This document shows positions 21,695-35,400 of a stretch of DNA of 64,000 nucleotides, one piece after another; the first letter of the stretch is position 1; the number at the start of each line of letters is the position of its first letter. The position numbers and the translations under genes are program-made. Under the pieces are notes generated by a model that did no database searches, had not been told where the DNA came from, and saw only the letters and a program-made list of their open reading frames with translations. Source of the stretch: Treponema phagedenis (GTDB lineage Bacteria; Spirochaetota; Spirochaetia; Treponematales; Treponemataceae); assembly GCF_008153345.1 (NCBI RefSeq), contig NZ_CP042818.1, positions 1,488,001 through 1,552,000 of the forward strand. The letters run 5' to 3'.

Positions 21695-24600
21695 TTAGAA
21701 TACATCCGCGCGGATTCCGCAGGAAAGGTGCGGAATGATTGATTTAATTGCGGATTTGTCTTTGCTATCCACATCGGTGGGGATAAACCAGAGGGAACCC
21801 TCAATAAAGAACGCAAAACTGCTAAAGTTTTTTGTCTTTCGTTTGTCAAGTCGTACTCTCGGTAATTCCAACTGGGTGAGTAAGGCTGCGAGTACTTGAG
21901 GCCTTCCGCTTTGTGTTTGACTAAACACGGAGAAGTTTGCGCCAAGTGCACCGGTCATGTAGAACCAGTTCCAGTCAGGTCCGAAATAGTATCCAAAAGG
22001 AAGTTCAAAGACGTTTGCAAGAAGTTTAAGACTGAAAATATGCCCGCCATAGCGCTTCTTTTCATTGGCGTTTTTAAAGAAGAACTTGTACTGGCTATCC
22101 AAGAACTGCCCGTAATGGAACTGCACCTTAACGTTATTATCAAAGAAACTTAATCCTACACCCATATTCCATAAGCTTGCGCCCCAAAATCCCAATTCAA
22201 AGTGTAAACCTTGAATAAATTTTGGTACTCCGTATAAGGATTTGTCTCCTTTTCGCAGCTTGAAGTTCAAGGTATTAAGTGCAACATCATCGGTTGCCAA
22301 GCCTACAAAGCCAAGATTTTCATTATACCTGCCTCCTTCATGGGGAGCAATCAGTATAACTTGCGGCGGATTTTTATCAACATGGAAAATAGTTCTTGAA
22401 GTTGCAACCTCATTATTGCGCATTGTTGCGCGTACTAAAAGGAAGTGATCGCCTTCGGGTATATCGCCTGTTTCTACTCGATACTTCCAGTTTTCTTTTC
22501 CTCGTATTCTCTGGAAGCTTTTACCGTTATCAAAACTGATGTCAATATAGTCAACTGCTTTTTCAGCTACGGTTCGCTTTTCTTCGCTAAGGGCTTGTTT
22601 TGATTTCATAACCGCCTTATCTGTTTCTGAAAGAGCATACCCCGCCTTTCCTCGAATATAGGGGCGTTCAATCGCAAAGTCTCCCATGGCAAAATTATCA
22701 ATGGTTACCCATGGTCCGGAAACGTTATAGGTAATCGTGTGCGTATTTGAGGAAAATACTTTGTTTCCGGGGAATACCGCCCGTACCGCAAATGAATGCT
22801 CTCCGTTTTCCAAAACACCCTCTTTTATTTTGAAAGCGAAGAACTCTGTTCTTGAAACATCTACGGTTTCAAATTCTTTTCCGTCTATAAAGAGCGAGGC
22901 TTTTTCTATCGGCGTTTCATTATTAATTTTTCCGTATATATTGAACTCGCCCGTCATTGCTTCTCCGTCAAGCGGATACAGAAGTTTGACTCTATCAATA
23001 TCCGATCGGGAAATAGTAAAGTTTCGTGCAAGCTCTGTTATATTTTTTGCCTTATCAATGGCAATAATGTCAAGATTATAATGACCTTCAACCAACGAAG
23101 AAATATCAATCTCTTGTTTTATTAAGCGAGCTTCCGTAACCTTTATTTCGGCAAGGCGTGCAGGTACTATTTGTCCGTCCAAGCCGCGCAAACGAATTGT
23201 GATCCCTTCCATCGCAACATTATCCATTGCTTGTCCGGCGACAAAAAGCGTTTTATCGTATTTTCCGCCGGCAACGGGGTATTCAAACCGTACAACGGGA
23301 GGGGTATTATCAATTGAGATTAAATGTGAGCCGATGCCGGTTTGTCCATACCTATCGGTTGCTTTGACAAAAACCATATTTGTGCCATCCGGAATAACAT
23401 GCGTATCTACCGTGTAGCTCCAATTCTCTTTGCCTTGAATTCTATTATATGTGCTACCGTTATCCATTGACAGTTCTACATAGGCAATACCGTTTTTATC
23501 ACTTGCGGATCCGGATATGGTTATGGTTCTCCGTAAGGTTTCGCCAAGAACCGGTTTTGCAAAGCTTATCTGCGGCACCGCAGTGGATACTCGTAAGTTT
23601 CGTACCACGGGAGCGCTTTTAACGCCATAGATGTCTTCAGCATATAAAGTAACCCGATGCGCATTATCGCCTAACTCATCAACAGTAAGAGGAATTGCAA
23701 AGCTGTCCTGAATATCAATGGATTTAAAAGGACCGTCATCTATCTTATAAAAGATTTTTGCGGCACCGTCATCATCGTATACCATTCCTGAAAGTACAAA
23801 ATCATCAAAGACAACCGCATTTTCTTCGGGAAGATGGATTTCCACACGGGGTTTATCCGCTTCAGGATCAATACCAAAATCAAATCTATTTACTATTGTA
23901 GAGTTCCCCGCGGAATCTGAAAATCTGAACTGCATTTGTTTGCTTATCGGGTCTGCAGCGGTTCCCGCAACAATATGTGGTAAAGAGCCGAGCTCCATCG
24001 GCTGCCAGGAGGCAGAAGATCCTACCGGTTTATATTCAGCGGATGTTATCGGAAAGCTGCTTGAAACTTTAAAAGCGGTTAATATTGAGCCGTTTACCGT
24101 ATCTTCCGAGGGAGGAAGAATCATTTCCGCAAAAACGCCTTCCGTTGTTTTATACACCGCTCTTTGCACGGATATTTCAGAGCCATCACTTGCGGTAGCT
24201 TTAATGGTTATCGGAATAATCCCGTCGGGATGGTTCGCAATGCTAACCGATTGATCAAAGTTTGACGAAAGTCGTATAGGAGCGGCTTCGCCGATAGTAC
24301 AGGTAATGTTTTGGGCACTTCCCGAGATTTGTCCTTTTATACGAACCGATGCCTGTACCAGACCCCCTTCCAAAGTCGGTGATTCAATGTTTATTTCAAC
24401 ATCTTCAGGATTAGCGGCGGTTGAGACAACTTCAAAAGAAGAAGTTACCGCACTGCCTTGTATGCCGAAAATATTTATCGGATATGCACTTACGAGGTGC
24501 GAACCGGGCGCCAAAGGAGGCAGCTCTACTGAAAAAGTTCCGTTTGGCGCTTCAACTCTTTGCTCAACCCCTTTGTCGAGTCTATAGGCAATTTCTTTAA

Positions 24601-25789
24601 TTCCGTGTGCGTCTTTTGCCATTCCGGTCAGGAATATATTCCCTTCAACAGAACCTTCAGGAGCAATAACCTCTATTGAAGGAATACTTTTGTTCCTGTC
24701 GATTTCTATTGTTTTTTCCGCAACGGTAATATTTCCTACCTTATCTTTTGCAATAATCTCAACTACAGCGGTTTTAGTACTTGATTTGCTTAAATCAAAC
24801 TCTTTTACCCAATAAGGATTTCCTTTAATAATTTCAAAATCACCGGTTTCCCGTCCGATTTTCCATGAAAGAGATTCTAAGCCTACCGCATCCTGAGCCT
24901 TACCCGCAATGGAAAAAATAGCTCCTTGCGGACCGTCAAGCTCTCTCGGATATATAAAAGAAACTTCAGGGGCGGTATTATCCACAAAAAAGAGAAAGGT
25001 GTAAATTCCTACGGATCCCTGTTTGTCAAACGCTTTGAACCAGCAGATATTCGGCCCTTCCGCCATATTTTTTGTATCAATAGGCAGTTTGAATGTATAG
25101 GTCTGCTGTTTTTTGTTATATGATATCCTTAAATCTCGATACGTTTGCCCTGAGTCAAAAGAATACATCAACCCGTCTATACCGTTTTTATCAGTTACAC
25201 TTCCATGCAGGATAAACTTACCGGAAACAAGCTGCCCTACGTTCATATTGGTAATTTCAACTTCGGGTGCGGTATTATTTAAATGAAATGTAACCGAAAC
25301 CGGTTTACCCTTTACGCCGTTAATATCTATACCCCAAGCAGAGATAGTGTGTTCTCCTTCTTCCAGTGCTGAAGTATCCAAATAATATGACCAAAATTCT
25401 TTGCCTTGAGCTCGATAAATAGTCTCTTCTTTGTCTATTTGCAGCTCTACATAATCAACGGCATCATCATCAGCACAGGTACCGATAATATTAACATTTC
25501 CGGTAATACGGGCACCCTGCGATGGATTGTTGATATGTGTTATCGGCAAATCGGACTTAGGATCAATAAACATATTAAAAGGTCCGACAATTCCCTCATT
25601 GCCCGCGGTGTCCGTTGCGGTAACAATAACATTATATTTTCCCGGTTTTTTTCCTGAGATATCAATATTTTTGTCCCAGGTTTTTGGATCCTCCGCATCA
25701 AAAGAATCAACCGATCCTTTTGCAAATACGGGGAATGAAAACAATACTAAAAACAGTATTTTGAACATTGTTTTAAATTTTCTGGTCAT
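21695..25789 (-). CDS. Large secreted Ig-like repeat protein with C-terminal barrel-like region
   Basis: A 1364-aa exported protein. The signal peptide is about residues 1-23 (ILFLVLFSFPVFA, cut before KGS). About a dozen Ig-like beta-sandwich repeats of ~90-100 residues follow. They recur as a pattern: DNTPPVVxFxYP, G.A.D..G...V.LSMDNG.TY..IQGKENWSY..DT, then IPDGTNMVFVKATDRYGQ. From about residue 1165 the character changes to aromatic-rich alternating segments (FELGFWGASLWNMGVGLSFF, GYYFGPDWNWFYMTGALGANFS) ending in ADVF. The terminal Phe resembles an outer-membrane barrel signal. I infer an outer-membrane-anchored, surface-exposed adhesin-like protein. It follows the NifU-like gene by 36 bp and has its own AAGGA site. 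The divergent 3000-aa gene shares its Ig-repeat style. Confidence 0.75.
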   Translation of the reverse strand: MTRKFKTMFKILFLVLFSFPVFAKGSVDSFDAEDPKTWDKNIDISGKKPGKYNVIVTATDTAGNEGIVGPFNMFIDPKSDLPITHINNPSQGARITGNVNIIGTCADDDAVDYVELQIDKEETIYRAQGKEFWSYYLDTSALEEGEHTISAWGIDINGVKGKPVSVTFHLNNTAPEVEITNMNVGQLVSGKFILHGSVTDKNGIDGLMYSFDSGQTYRDLRISYNKKQQTYTFKLPIDTKNMAEGPNICWFKAFDKQGSVGIYTFLFFVDNTAPEVSFIYPRELDGPQGAIFSIAGKAQDAVGLESLSWKIGRETGDFEIIKGNPYWVKEFDLSKSSTKTAVVEIIAKDKVGNITVAEKTIEIDRNKSIPSIEVIAPEGSVEGNIFLTGMAKDAHGIKEIAYRLDKGVEQRVEAPNGTFSVELPPLAPGSHLVSAYPINIFGIQGSAVTSSFEVVSTAANPEDVEINIESPTLEGGLVQASVRIKGQISGSAQNITCTIGEAAPIRLSSNFDQSVSIANHPDGIIPITIKATASDGSEISVQRAVYKTTEGVFAEMILPPSEDTVNGSILTAFKVSSSFPITSAEYKPVGSSASWQPMELGSLPHIVAGTAADPISKQMQFRFSDSAGNSTIVNRFDFGIDPEADKPRVEIHLPEENAVVFDDFVLSGMVYDDDGAAKIFYKIDDGPFKSIDIQDSFAIPLTVDELGDNAHRVTLYAEDIYGVKSAPVVRNLRVSTAVPQISFAKPVLGETLRRTITISGSASDKNGIAYVELSMDNGSTYNRIQGKENWSYTVDTHVIPDGTNMVFVKATDRYGQTGIGSHLISIDNTPPVVRFEYPVAGGKYDKTLFVAGQAMDNVAMEGITIRLRGLDGQIVPARLAEIKVTEARLIKQEIDISSLVEGHYNLDIIAIDKAKNITELARNFTISRSDIDRVKLLYPLDGEAMTGEFNIYGKINNETPIEKASLFIDGKEFETVDVSRTEFFAFKIKEGVLENGEHSFAVRAVFPGNKVFSSNTHTITYNVSGPWVTIDNFAMGDFAIERPYIRGKAGYALSETDKAVMKSKQALSEEKRTVAEKAVDYIDISFDNGKSFQRIRGKENWKYRVETGDIPEGDHFLLVRATMRNNEVATSRTIFHVDKNPPQVILIAPHEGGRYNENLGFVGLATDDVALNTLNFKLRKGDKSLYGVPKFIQGLHFELGFWGASLWNMGVGLSFFDNNVKVQFHYGQFLDSQYKFFFKNANEKKRYGGHIFSLKLLANVFELPFGYYFGPDWNWFYMTGALGANFSVFSQTQSGRPQVLAALLTQLELPRVRLDKRKTKNFSSFAFFIEGSLWFIPTDVDSKDKSAIKSIIPHLSCGIRADVF

Positions 25790-25825
25790 GACTCATCCTT
25801 TTGTATATGCTGTGAATATAAAGAA

Positions 25826-26053
25826 TTAGGCGGGAACAACTTCCGTAAGTTCAGGAAAAATTTCCTTAAGATACGCTTCTATACCCATTTTTAATGTCAT
25901 AATCGACATTGGGCATGAGCCGCATGCACCGGTCAGTTTTACTTTAACCCTGCCGTCATCTTCGATAGATATAAGTTCAATATCTCCGCCGTCTGCACGA
26001 AGTTTAGGTCTAATCATATCTAAAGCTTTTTCCATATCTTCCATGTGTATCAT
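25826..26053 (-). CDS. NifU-like (NFU domain) iron-sulphur scaffold protein
   Basis: A 75-aa protein consisting of just the NifU C-terminal domain, which holds a transient 4Fe-4S cluster for transfer to apoproteins in the cytoplasm. The family core is plain: ALDMIRPKLRADGGDIELISIEDDGRVKVKLTGACGSCPMS, with the cluster cysteines in the CGSC motif, then TLKMGIEAYLKE. AAGGAG seven bases upstream supports the ATG at 26053. It leads a transcript that continues into the large Ig-repeat gene, an odd pairing with no clear functional link. Confidence 0.9.
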   Translation of the reverse strand: MIHMEDMEKALDMIRPKLRADGGDIELISIEDDGRVKVKLTGACGSCPMSIMTLKMGIEAYLKEIFPELTEVVPA

Positions 26054-26114
26054 GATATAACTCCTTACGTATTAGAAAATTTTAAAAGTGAAAATTTTAC
26101 TATTGATTTATTTA

Positions 26115-26143
26115 AGTTTATAGACATTTGTATTGATTGTCAA
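26115..26143 (-). promoter_or_regulatory. Probable promoter of the nifU-like gene
   Basis: On the minus strand, TTGACA (26138-26143), a 17-bp spacer and TAAACT (26115-26120). The -35 is consensus and the -10 weak. An alternative -10 TATAAA would leave only a 15-bp spacer. Confidence 0.45.
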
Positions 26144-26292
26144 GAGAAGCAAGCTGCCTGTATATAAAAATGAGAAAAGAGTTTTTTTAATGTCCAAAAC
26201 ATTAAAATAAAAATGTCTAAAACTTTTATTGTATGTAATTTTACGTAAAGTTTATAAAAAAACAAAGAATCGGATTTTTTAAAATATGCCTC

Positions 26293-26321
26293 TTGCGTCT
26301 TTATTATCTTCATGTTATAAT
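26293..26321 (+). promoter_or_regulatory. Promoter of the 3000-aa surface protein gene
   Basis: TTGCGT (26293-26298), a 17-bp spacer and consensus TATAAT (26316-26321). The start site would be near 26328, giving a leader of about 80 bases. The rest of the 357-bp divergent region (26054-26410) is AT-rich with no further gene. Confidence 0.62.
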
Positions 26322-26410
26322 TCAATTGGAATAGAGTTTATAAACATATTCCTATTAGTTTTTTTAGTTTTTTATTTTATACGCCGAAAATATATGCAAA
26401 GGGGTCTGCT

Positions 26411-29400
26411 ATGAAATCCCACTTAAAACTTAAATGGAAACTTTTATTATTAATCACTTTATTATCACCGGTGTTTTTTACCTGTAAGGGGAATGTCGGT
26501 CTTGGTTCTACCATAGACATAACCCCGCCGACGGTTCGCATTGATTCTCCGGAAGCGGCGGGAGCCCCTGCGCGCGGTTCTTTTGTAATTAAAGGAAAAG
26601 CCGAGGATGATACGCAAATAAAAAGCGTACACGTTATGTTACTTGATAGCAACGGTGGCCTTAAATCCTCGGGGCATGCAGAACTGAGCGATAAATCCGG
26701 TGCATCCCGCTCAACGGCGAAGGATGTGCGGGAGTGGTGGATACTTTTTGAAAACAAAATGGAGGGCGGAAAACATGTGTTGCCCGACGGAGAATATACA
26801 ATAAAAGTTGATGTTGTGGACGAAAGCGGGAAAACGGCAACAACGACCACAAAGTTTACGATAGACAATACGCCTCCTGTGTTGGTACTGCATCGTCCGA
26901 GCACGGTAATGAGTTCGGAGACACCTGACCGGTACGGCAAAGACCTGTGGTTGGAAGGCATGTCAGCCGATGATTCGGGGGTTTCAAAAATAGTTATGCG
27001 CGCGTATGCAGACAAAGAGGGTACAACCTTGTTGGCGGAAAAGACCCTGGAAAATGTTCCGCCGACGGTAGAAATTAAAGTAGGCTCACGTAACGGCAGT
27101 AACAATGGCAATAAAAAGGATGATTTTTATAACACGATTTATAACAAACGTGGAAAAAATCCGGTGTACTGCACGATAGAAATATTTGATAATGCAAAGC
27201 AGTATACAAAAGAAGGAGCAAGTGGCGAAGGGAACAGCACCACAAGCTATTACTTATATGCACCGTTGTATGATGAAGTATTCTCGTTAGTAAACACAAA
27301 CGATATATATAGGGCATTTGCGGGGTTCAATATTGCTGAGGATAAGGGGCTTGATAAAGGCAAGATTATTTCCCTGCTTTCAAAAGACAACGCCGCCGTC
27401 AGCGAAGCGTTCAAAGCGAATGGAAAAGAAAAAGGCTCTTTTACACTTGATCCGGATGCGAGTCCTGAATATGAACTGCTCGGATTTCAGGCGGTTGCAG
27501 AAGACGCGGGTGTTGATTCGTATAATACAATAGGAAAGGGCAGCACGATAACCGTGCAACTTTCAGCGGGACTTGATAAGGCTCCGCTTGATAAGAACAG
27601 TTTTGTCTTTTGCTACATGACAAAAGAGACGTATGAAAAGTACAGAAAAGATCCGGCGCTACAGAGTTTTGGTCAGACTCCTGAATCATTATTTAAAGAC
27701 AATTCTAAAAAAGAGATACGAGACGGGATAATACAACTTGATGCAAAACTGACCCCGCAAGGCACCTCCTATATAGCGACCTATACCTTTAAAGACAAGG
27801 AGTTAAAAGTTAATCACCCGTATGTATTTATAGCGGCAGGGCGTGAGAAAAAGGGGAGAAATAAGCTTGGGAATCAGCTAAGAATGAAAACCGAGACTGC
27901 CGGTGATTTTATCTACGGATTTAAGGTTGCAGGTTTGGTAGACATCGAACCGCCGCGCATTCTGCCGGAATATCCGCAAGAAGGAGTTCTCTTTGATCCT
28001 GCAAAAAAAATTAGCGCCATTATTTTTGATGCATCCGGAATACAAGAAGCAAGAGTTCATTATCGATATAAGAATGAGGAAGAAAAAGAAGTCCTTCTTT
28101 CACCTGAAAGCGGAAAAGCAAATATGTATACCGCGGCACTGCCTGCTGCTGACCTAAAAGAGGGTCAGTATGAAGTATGGTTTACAGCAATAGATAAAGC
28201 GGAACCCCCGAATACAAATACAGGAGCAAACAGCAAAATAACGGTAACGTATGATAAAGAGGATCCGGACATTAAAAACGTACAAGTGAATGGAACAGCT
28301 ATAAGTAATGGTGGCAAACTCAATGTTAAGTCGAATGATATACACATAACCGGAGAAGTTATAGAATCGCATGGACTTGAGTATTTGAAAATAAAAGGCG
28401 ACGGGGTACCCTTTTCTTCTAGTGGTGACACCTACAGCTTTGACCGAACACTGTTACTTGAAGATGAAAACCATACTATCAAAATTGAAGCAAGAGACAA
28501 GGCGGGGAAGGTTAGCAGTATAGAATTTACTCTTTGTGTGGATACGACAGCGCCTACGTTACACAATATAAAGCTTGCACATCAAGAAAATGCCGCTTCC
28601 GGCGGATCTCTTACAACAGATTCAAGTGTTGTGCCTATTGTGGGTATAGCGGACGATGGGGCGAACGGCAGCGGCATAGCAGAGGTACAGTGTCAGGTTG
28701 AAGGCGGCGATTGGAAGCTGTTGGCGGGAAGAGTTGATAACGGCAAATATGCTTTTACCGATTCTGTGGTCATAGCCACCGGTGAACAAAAAACTATCAC
28801 GCTGCAGGCAATAGACAGGGTAGGAAACAAAAGCGACAAATGGCAATATACCGTTAGCGTAGCTTCCAACATACCTATCATAACAGTAGAAGTACTGGCA
28901 CCTACTCCGAGTGAGAATCTTATTTCGAAAGATAATGGTACGTTATGTTATTTAAAAGGCATAACCGATATTAGACTATACGCAGAATTACCGAACGCAA
29001 ACGGTGGTGAAAAGCTGGTTGTAGAAGTAGTAAGACTTAACGAGAATGGACAGTCTAAAGTTGCATTAGAGGATTTTTTTGCTGATCCCAACGCTGTTAA
29101 AGCACTTACCATCAAGCCGGATTCTTCGGGAAAGGATGCTTCAAAATTTACGATAAAGGATGGGGTGGCTGACGGTGAATACCAGATAACCGCAAAACAA
29201 AATAAGCACTCAAAGACGGTTAAACTTATTATAGACAACACGCCTCCCAAGGTTGAGTCAAGAGTGCCGTTTTATGATTCGGCTTCGTCCACCGAAGTTT
29301 ATAAATTTACTTCTCTGCAAAATTTCTACGGTACCATTACCGATGGCAGCAGTGGCTCGGGCGTTAAAAGCATAACCGCTAAGATTGACGGGGCTAATCA

Positions 29401-32400
29401 CGAACTCATACGTACAGGCGGCGCATGGAAATCAAAAGAAGCTCCTTCTCTTAACGAAGGAATGCATACGTTGGTACTTAACTATGAGGATAATCTGGGA
29501 AATAAAGGCAGCTCGAGTGAAATTTCGTTTGTATATGATGATGCCGACCCGGTGCTTTCCGAAATAACGGTAAACAGCGAGACGAGCGCACAGGTATTGG
29601 TTGGTGTTGATACAACCGGAAAAATCTTAAAAAACATTGAAATTAAAGGAAATGTGCAAGATAACGTTGACATGAAGTTTGTGCGCGTTTCCATAGGAAA
29701 ACCAGATGGTACGTATAAGAAAGACTTTCCTGTTATTTCTATACCCGGAAGCACCGAAACGTCCTGGACTCAAACTATTACCAAAGATGATTTGAAAAAC
29801 AGCAGCGTCTATGTAGGCGGGCCATATATCATTACGATAACAGCGGAAGATGCTGCGGGCAGAAGAACAATACAAACACGATCGGTCGAAATCGATTCGG
29901 AGAAGCCAAAAGTTACGGTTGAATATCCTCAGGTAATCAATAAAACAATTACCATCAAGGGTACGTCATCGGACAATGTGGCATTGCAGTTTGTTAAGAT
30001 TGTCAAGAAAGATGGTAGTGAACTTATCGGCGTGAGCGAAAGCAGCGGCGATGACCCGAATAAAGCGGAATTTAGCGGTACAAAAGCCTACAACTGGAGC
30101 TTCAAACTGGATACAACCAAGTATACCGATAACCAAGATCTTACACTAAAAGCCATTGCTAAAGATAAGGCAGGGCTTGACGTAGAAAAAGAATTTACGC
30201 TTAAGATAAATCAGGATAGCGACAGACCGCGCATTGTGATAACCAATGCCAATAAGGATCCTGACAAAGCCGATACGTACACGCTCACAAACGGGCGTAC
30301 CCTTTACGGATCTATCCAAGATGATGACGGTGTGGTAAAAGAGCTCAAGATTTCAAAAGATGGCGGAAGGACATATGAATCGGTAACGAATATAGGCGGC
30401 GGCTGGCAGTATGCATTTGATAAGGATGGCACCTATACGATTACTTTCAAAGCAACCGATAGTATCGGCACCGTATTCCCCTCACCATCGGGAACACCGC
30501 CGGCTGAAAAAGCCCCCTATGTGTACTATGAACAGGAAGCGCCCACCAATGGTATAAACACCTTTAACTTGGTTGTGGATAACACCGAGCCTGAGTGTAA
30601 AAGCATTCAGTTTACACGGAAGGACGATTATTCCGGCTTGGAAGCTCTTAAACAAAACGCAAAGTTTAAGGCGGAAAAAATCTATGTACAAATAAAGGCC
30701 TTTGACGCAAACGGAATTAAGGCAGTAAAACTTGCGATGAAGGACAAAACCGTACAGGCAACAAAGAAGTCTGCATCCGGTACCGAGGAAATCTGGCAGG
30801 CGGCCTTTGATTTCTCGGCAGCTGGGCTTGAAGGCACCAACGCCTTGAACATAACGCTCATCGATAATGCCGGTAAAAAAGCTGAACGTTCAACGTCACT
30901 TATTATCGATCATACTCCGCCTACCGCGAGCATAGACTACCCGAAAGAAGATTCCCCTCAGTCGGGAAAGATAACTATTTCCGGTATGGTAAAAGATGTG
31001 AAGGATAGTAACGGGGAAGAACATATGGGCAGCGGCGTAAATCCGCAAGGCACTAAGTGGCTTATTGTGCCCACAGCTAACGATGTGCCGACAGCAACCA
31101 CTACCGGCTGGCACGATATGAAAACATCCACCGTTGCAAACTGGAACTTTGAATATAATTTTACAACAGCAATAGGCACTACTGAAGCCGAATGTGAAAA
31201 TTACGGAACAAAAACCGGTGATTATTATACGATACCGGTGTATGTCCTGACGGAAGATACGGTAGGAAATAAAGCAGTAACCACATTTAGTGTTCTGTAT
31301 AACCCTGACGGTACAAAACCGATAGTCCATGTCCTTTCTCCCACTAAGGACGCAATAGTAGGTGGAACAATACAAATATTCGGTTCAAGTACTGTTGCCG
31401 TAGGCACGCCGGATCATATCGGCGAAGTACATATCCAGTTTTCAAAAACAGGTAATTTTAACAATACAGACTGTATCTTTAATGGAAAGGATTGGTGGAA
31501 CAATGAGGAAGGTGTGCTTGTCCCCGATACAGACAGTCCAACGGGCGGCGGTGCTTCATGGCGCATGACCGTTAACGAAGACGGCAAGCTTAATCCTCCT
31601 ACCGGTGATAAATGGCCCTTGTGGTTTAGACTGCGTGCAAAGAATAAAATAGCTGGAACAATAGGAGCATGGTCAGAGCCGATAGAAATCGCTGTGGATA
31701 AGTCCGCTCCGACAATAGGCAGCCCTACTGAGATACAGCTTGAAAGTATGGCGGGCGGTAACAACAAAGTCTATGTGCCCAATATGTGGATCAGCAAAGA
31801 TCTTAAGCTTACCGGTTCCCTTCATGATGAATCCGGTATAAAAGAGCTTATGATAACAGGCGATCTTGAAGGCGGAATACCAATCGGCCTCGCCGAAGCA
31901 CTCAACACGGGTTGGATTTGTGAAGATACTCATAACAAGCCTACGGGAGCCGGCGTCACCGCTAAAAACTATCTATTAAACTTGCCGCTTGACCTTGATA
32001 AGCTAACGCAGGATGCGAAAAATAATAAGGCTTTCAAGGTTAAGATACGGATTGTTGAAGATACAAATAAAAACCTTTCCGCAGATAGGGAATTTACTTT
32101 TAGGTACGACATTGAAAATCCGGTAGGCGATTTTGGTACGCTTTTGTATACCTCGAATGCAGAGTTCGGTGTGAACTCCATCACCGACTCAAACCTTGTT
32201 GAAAATCTTGGCGGCAGCCATACGGGTAAAAAGATGCTGGTAGGCAATACGGTTGTAACCCCAACCGGTATAAACGGTCATACCGTAAGCTTTATCCCCG
32301 CCATTACCGCAGGCAGGCATAATTACATAGTGTTTGCTCCTGATACCATTGTTAAAGATAACACATGGACAATCAGAGGCGTTGCAAATGACGATGGCTC

Positions 32401-35400
32401 CGGTATAAACGAGGTTGTCGCATGGCTGAATGTAAGCAATACTGCTACACAAAAGATAACCTGTAAAGCGGGCGATCCGACGAATAAGATTTTGCGCCAG
32501 CTCGGCGGTCAATGTACGTGGGAAGCACAACTCACACTTCCTGCTGATTTCCCTGACGGTAAGGGTACCGTGCATTACGAAATAAAAGATGCAAGCGGTA
32601 ACACCACAGGTGAGAAAACGGCGGAAATTCTGGTACGCAGAAAGCCGATACAGGTAAGCAAGATAACCCTTAAAACAAAATACGGTACTGACGGGGTAAC
32701 GTATGACGGGGCACCGAAAATGAAACAGGATTCAGAGTTAAATGCTACCGGCACCGTTGAAACCAAGGACTTTGCCTTCAAGAGCATAACAGACTCAAAA
32801 ATCAAGGTTGAATTTAGCGGCGGCGAAGGAACAGTGCAGTATCGGCTCAAATATGGTGGCACTGTGTTGGCAGGACATGATCTTAGGCAGATTGGAAATA
32901 CCGGAACTATTACTTTGTCAAAAGCTAACCTTGAGAAAATAAAAAATTCTGTTGGTGAAGTGCCGAAAGAACTTGTGCTTGAGCTTTGGGATGCGGCAAA
33001 AGGTTATACGCAAGGAACGGATTCCTGTAATGCAATTGTTACGATTAAAACCCTGTTTAATGCGCTTGATGATAAGTCTCCGGTGGTTGTTATACACGAC
33101 TTCCATTGGAACAGCGAAGACGATAACTCATTGTTTGAGAACAGCAAGGAAAAGGGACACGTGGAAATAGTAGACACTCCTTCCGTATCCGGAAAGGTGA
33201 GCATTCGCGGTATTGCCTACGATAATATTAATATTACTACGCTTACCGCTACGTTGCCGAACGGTACGGTAACCGCAACACAGGGTACTGACGGTACTTG
33301 GTCATCGGATAAAAAAATGAATAATGACGGCTGTAAGTTCGTTATAGAAAAACACGATGTTGACTTCCGCGGGTATTATCTGAAATGGCGTCTTGACTGG
33401 GATACCGAAAAAACGACCGTTGGAAACGGAAAAGAAATAACCGTAATTGCAAACGACGGAACTAACGAGTCAGCGTCTTCGAATGCCGCTATTACAGGAG
33501 AAATTAAAGAGATTACACGTACCGACAAGCGCTACGCAACGCATGACAGTTTTGTAAACGCAAAGCCCAATCAGTTTATTGCCTTCAAAGACGGGGAAAA
33601 ACTATATGCTACCCATATCAGAAGTGTAAACGGCAATACTATTGAACTGAATGAGGATGTTCCAAAAGAGCTCACAACAGCACTGCTGTATTCGTATACG
33701 GCAAACAAAACTAAAATAATGGTCAACGTTGTGCCGTATATAACAAAACTTGGAACCTTCCTTTCCGATGCAGCAGGGACAGAATTTGCCCGCTCCGCAC
33801 TGGGGTATTACTCGGTATATACAGGCGAAATGATAAAGCTTTACGGATTTAACTTAACGAAAAAACCCGTAGTTACGTTTGCAGGGAATTCTTTGACAGT
33901 CGGGAATAAGGTTACTAACGATGGTGAGCCATATTATCCCATTACGGTACCGAATGCTGCACAAAGCGGCCAGTTGACGGTAACGGTTGGCGGCATTGAG
34001 GCAACGAATAATCTCAATAAGAACCCTGCGTTTAAAGAAGAACCGAAAAAGGGGATAGAAATAACCAAGTATGCATATAATTCCTGTGCAAATGCGGCTA
34101 ATAAAAAACTGAACGATGACTTACAGCTCTACGTATGGAAAGTAGATGCGTTCCATTCTTCGATTGCAAAGGATATTACCAGTCCACGGCTTAAAATAGC
34201 TGCCGACGGCAGATGGTACATGAGCTACGGCGAAGGAATTCCGAGCATGGTGGTAAATAAAAACGGAACAAAAACATCAATCGACTACAGCTATAATAAA
34301 TTTCATAATACGGCGGTTGCCTATGACGAAGCCGGAAACATTTATGCACTTGCTACCAACACCGACCGAATAAGTGATACTTCTGCAAAGTTCTCATTTT
34401 ATTCGCGAGAAGTTTCTAAAAAGGATGGCAACACTAGCTATACCTCAAACTGGACAGGAAAATCGCGTTTGGAGCCGGTGTATAATACGGTTAATGGTAC
34501 CGGAATATACAACATCAACAGGGTAAAGCGCCCTAAAATGGTAGCTGCTGGGAACACTAATGAGGCAAAGATATACATGGCATACTTTGATTCAAACCAT
34601 TCCGATAATCCGGTCAAATTCCGCTATGGTACCGTTATGAGTGATAATACGTTTACAGGCGGCCTTAAAGATGGCGGGAATAATAGTACTGCTTCCGATT
34701 GCCATATTATTGCAAATAAAAATACCGAGTATAAAGGCGGCGACTATGCAGCGGTCGGTGTAACAAAGAGGGGTGTTGCGGTTGTTGCCTGGTACGATGC
34801 TGCCGCACGGCGGTTGGTTTATTCATGGAACAGTAATCCGGAAACGCCGCAGACAAGCACAACAACAACCGATAACACATGGCAAAAAAATGCACAGGTT
34901 ATTGATAATCAATATGCAGGCTGGTATGTTGACCTTGTTGTTGATGAAAATGACGGTATCCATATTGCCTACTATAATAATGCGAAAGGCGATCTAAAAT
35001 ACGCCTATCTTTCTCAATACAATAAGGCCGCGAAAGTAGTAACCGTTGATTCGTACCTTTCGGTTGGTACCCAAATAACGATTAACACCAGAAAAGAGGG
35101 CGACAATATTGTACCATATATCTCGTACTATGCGCCGGCGTTTACTCAAACAGCATCTTCGGTGAAGGTTGCATGGCGTACCGATTTTACCAACTTAAAA
35201 CCCGGTGCCGGTAAAGATGATAAAGACATAGGTACAGATGATTCGTTTACCGGCAAATGGGAGGTAATGACTGTTTCTATGGCTGGTCATATCCCGAACG
35301 ATGATATTATTGCAAATGGTGTACCGACCGGCACTATCAACGGATGGAATGGCGCTATTGTGCTTGGATTTATGACCGATGACGGTTATAAGAAGGCTGT

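Noticed and set aside
26140-26325. 61-codon minus-strand open frame in the divergent promoter region
   Set aside because: Low-complexity AT-rich translation lying over the promoter of the 3000-aa gene.
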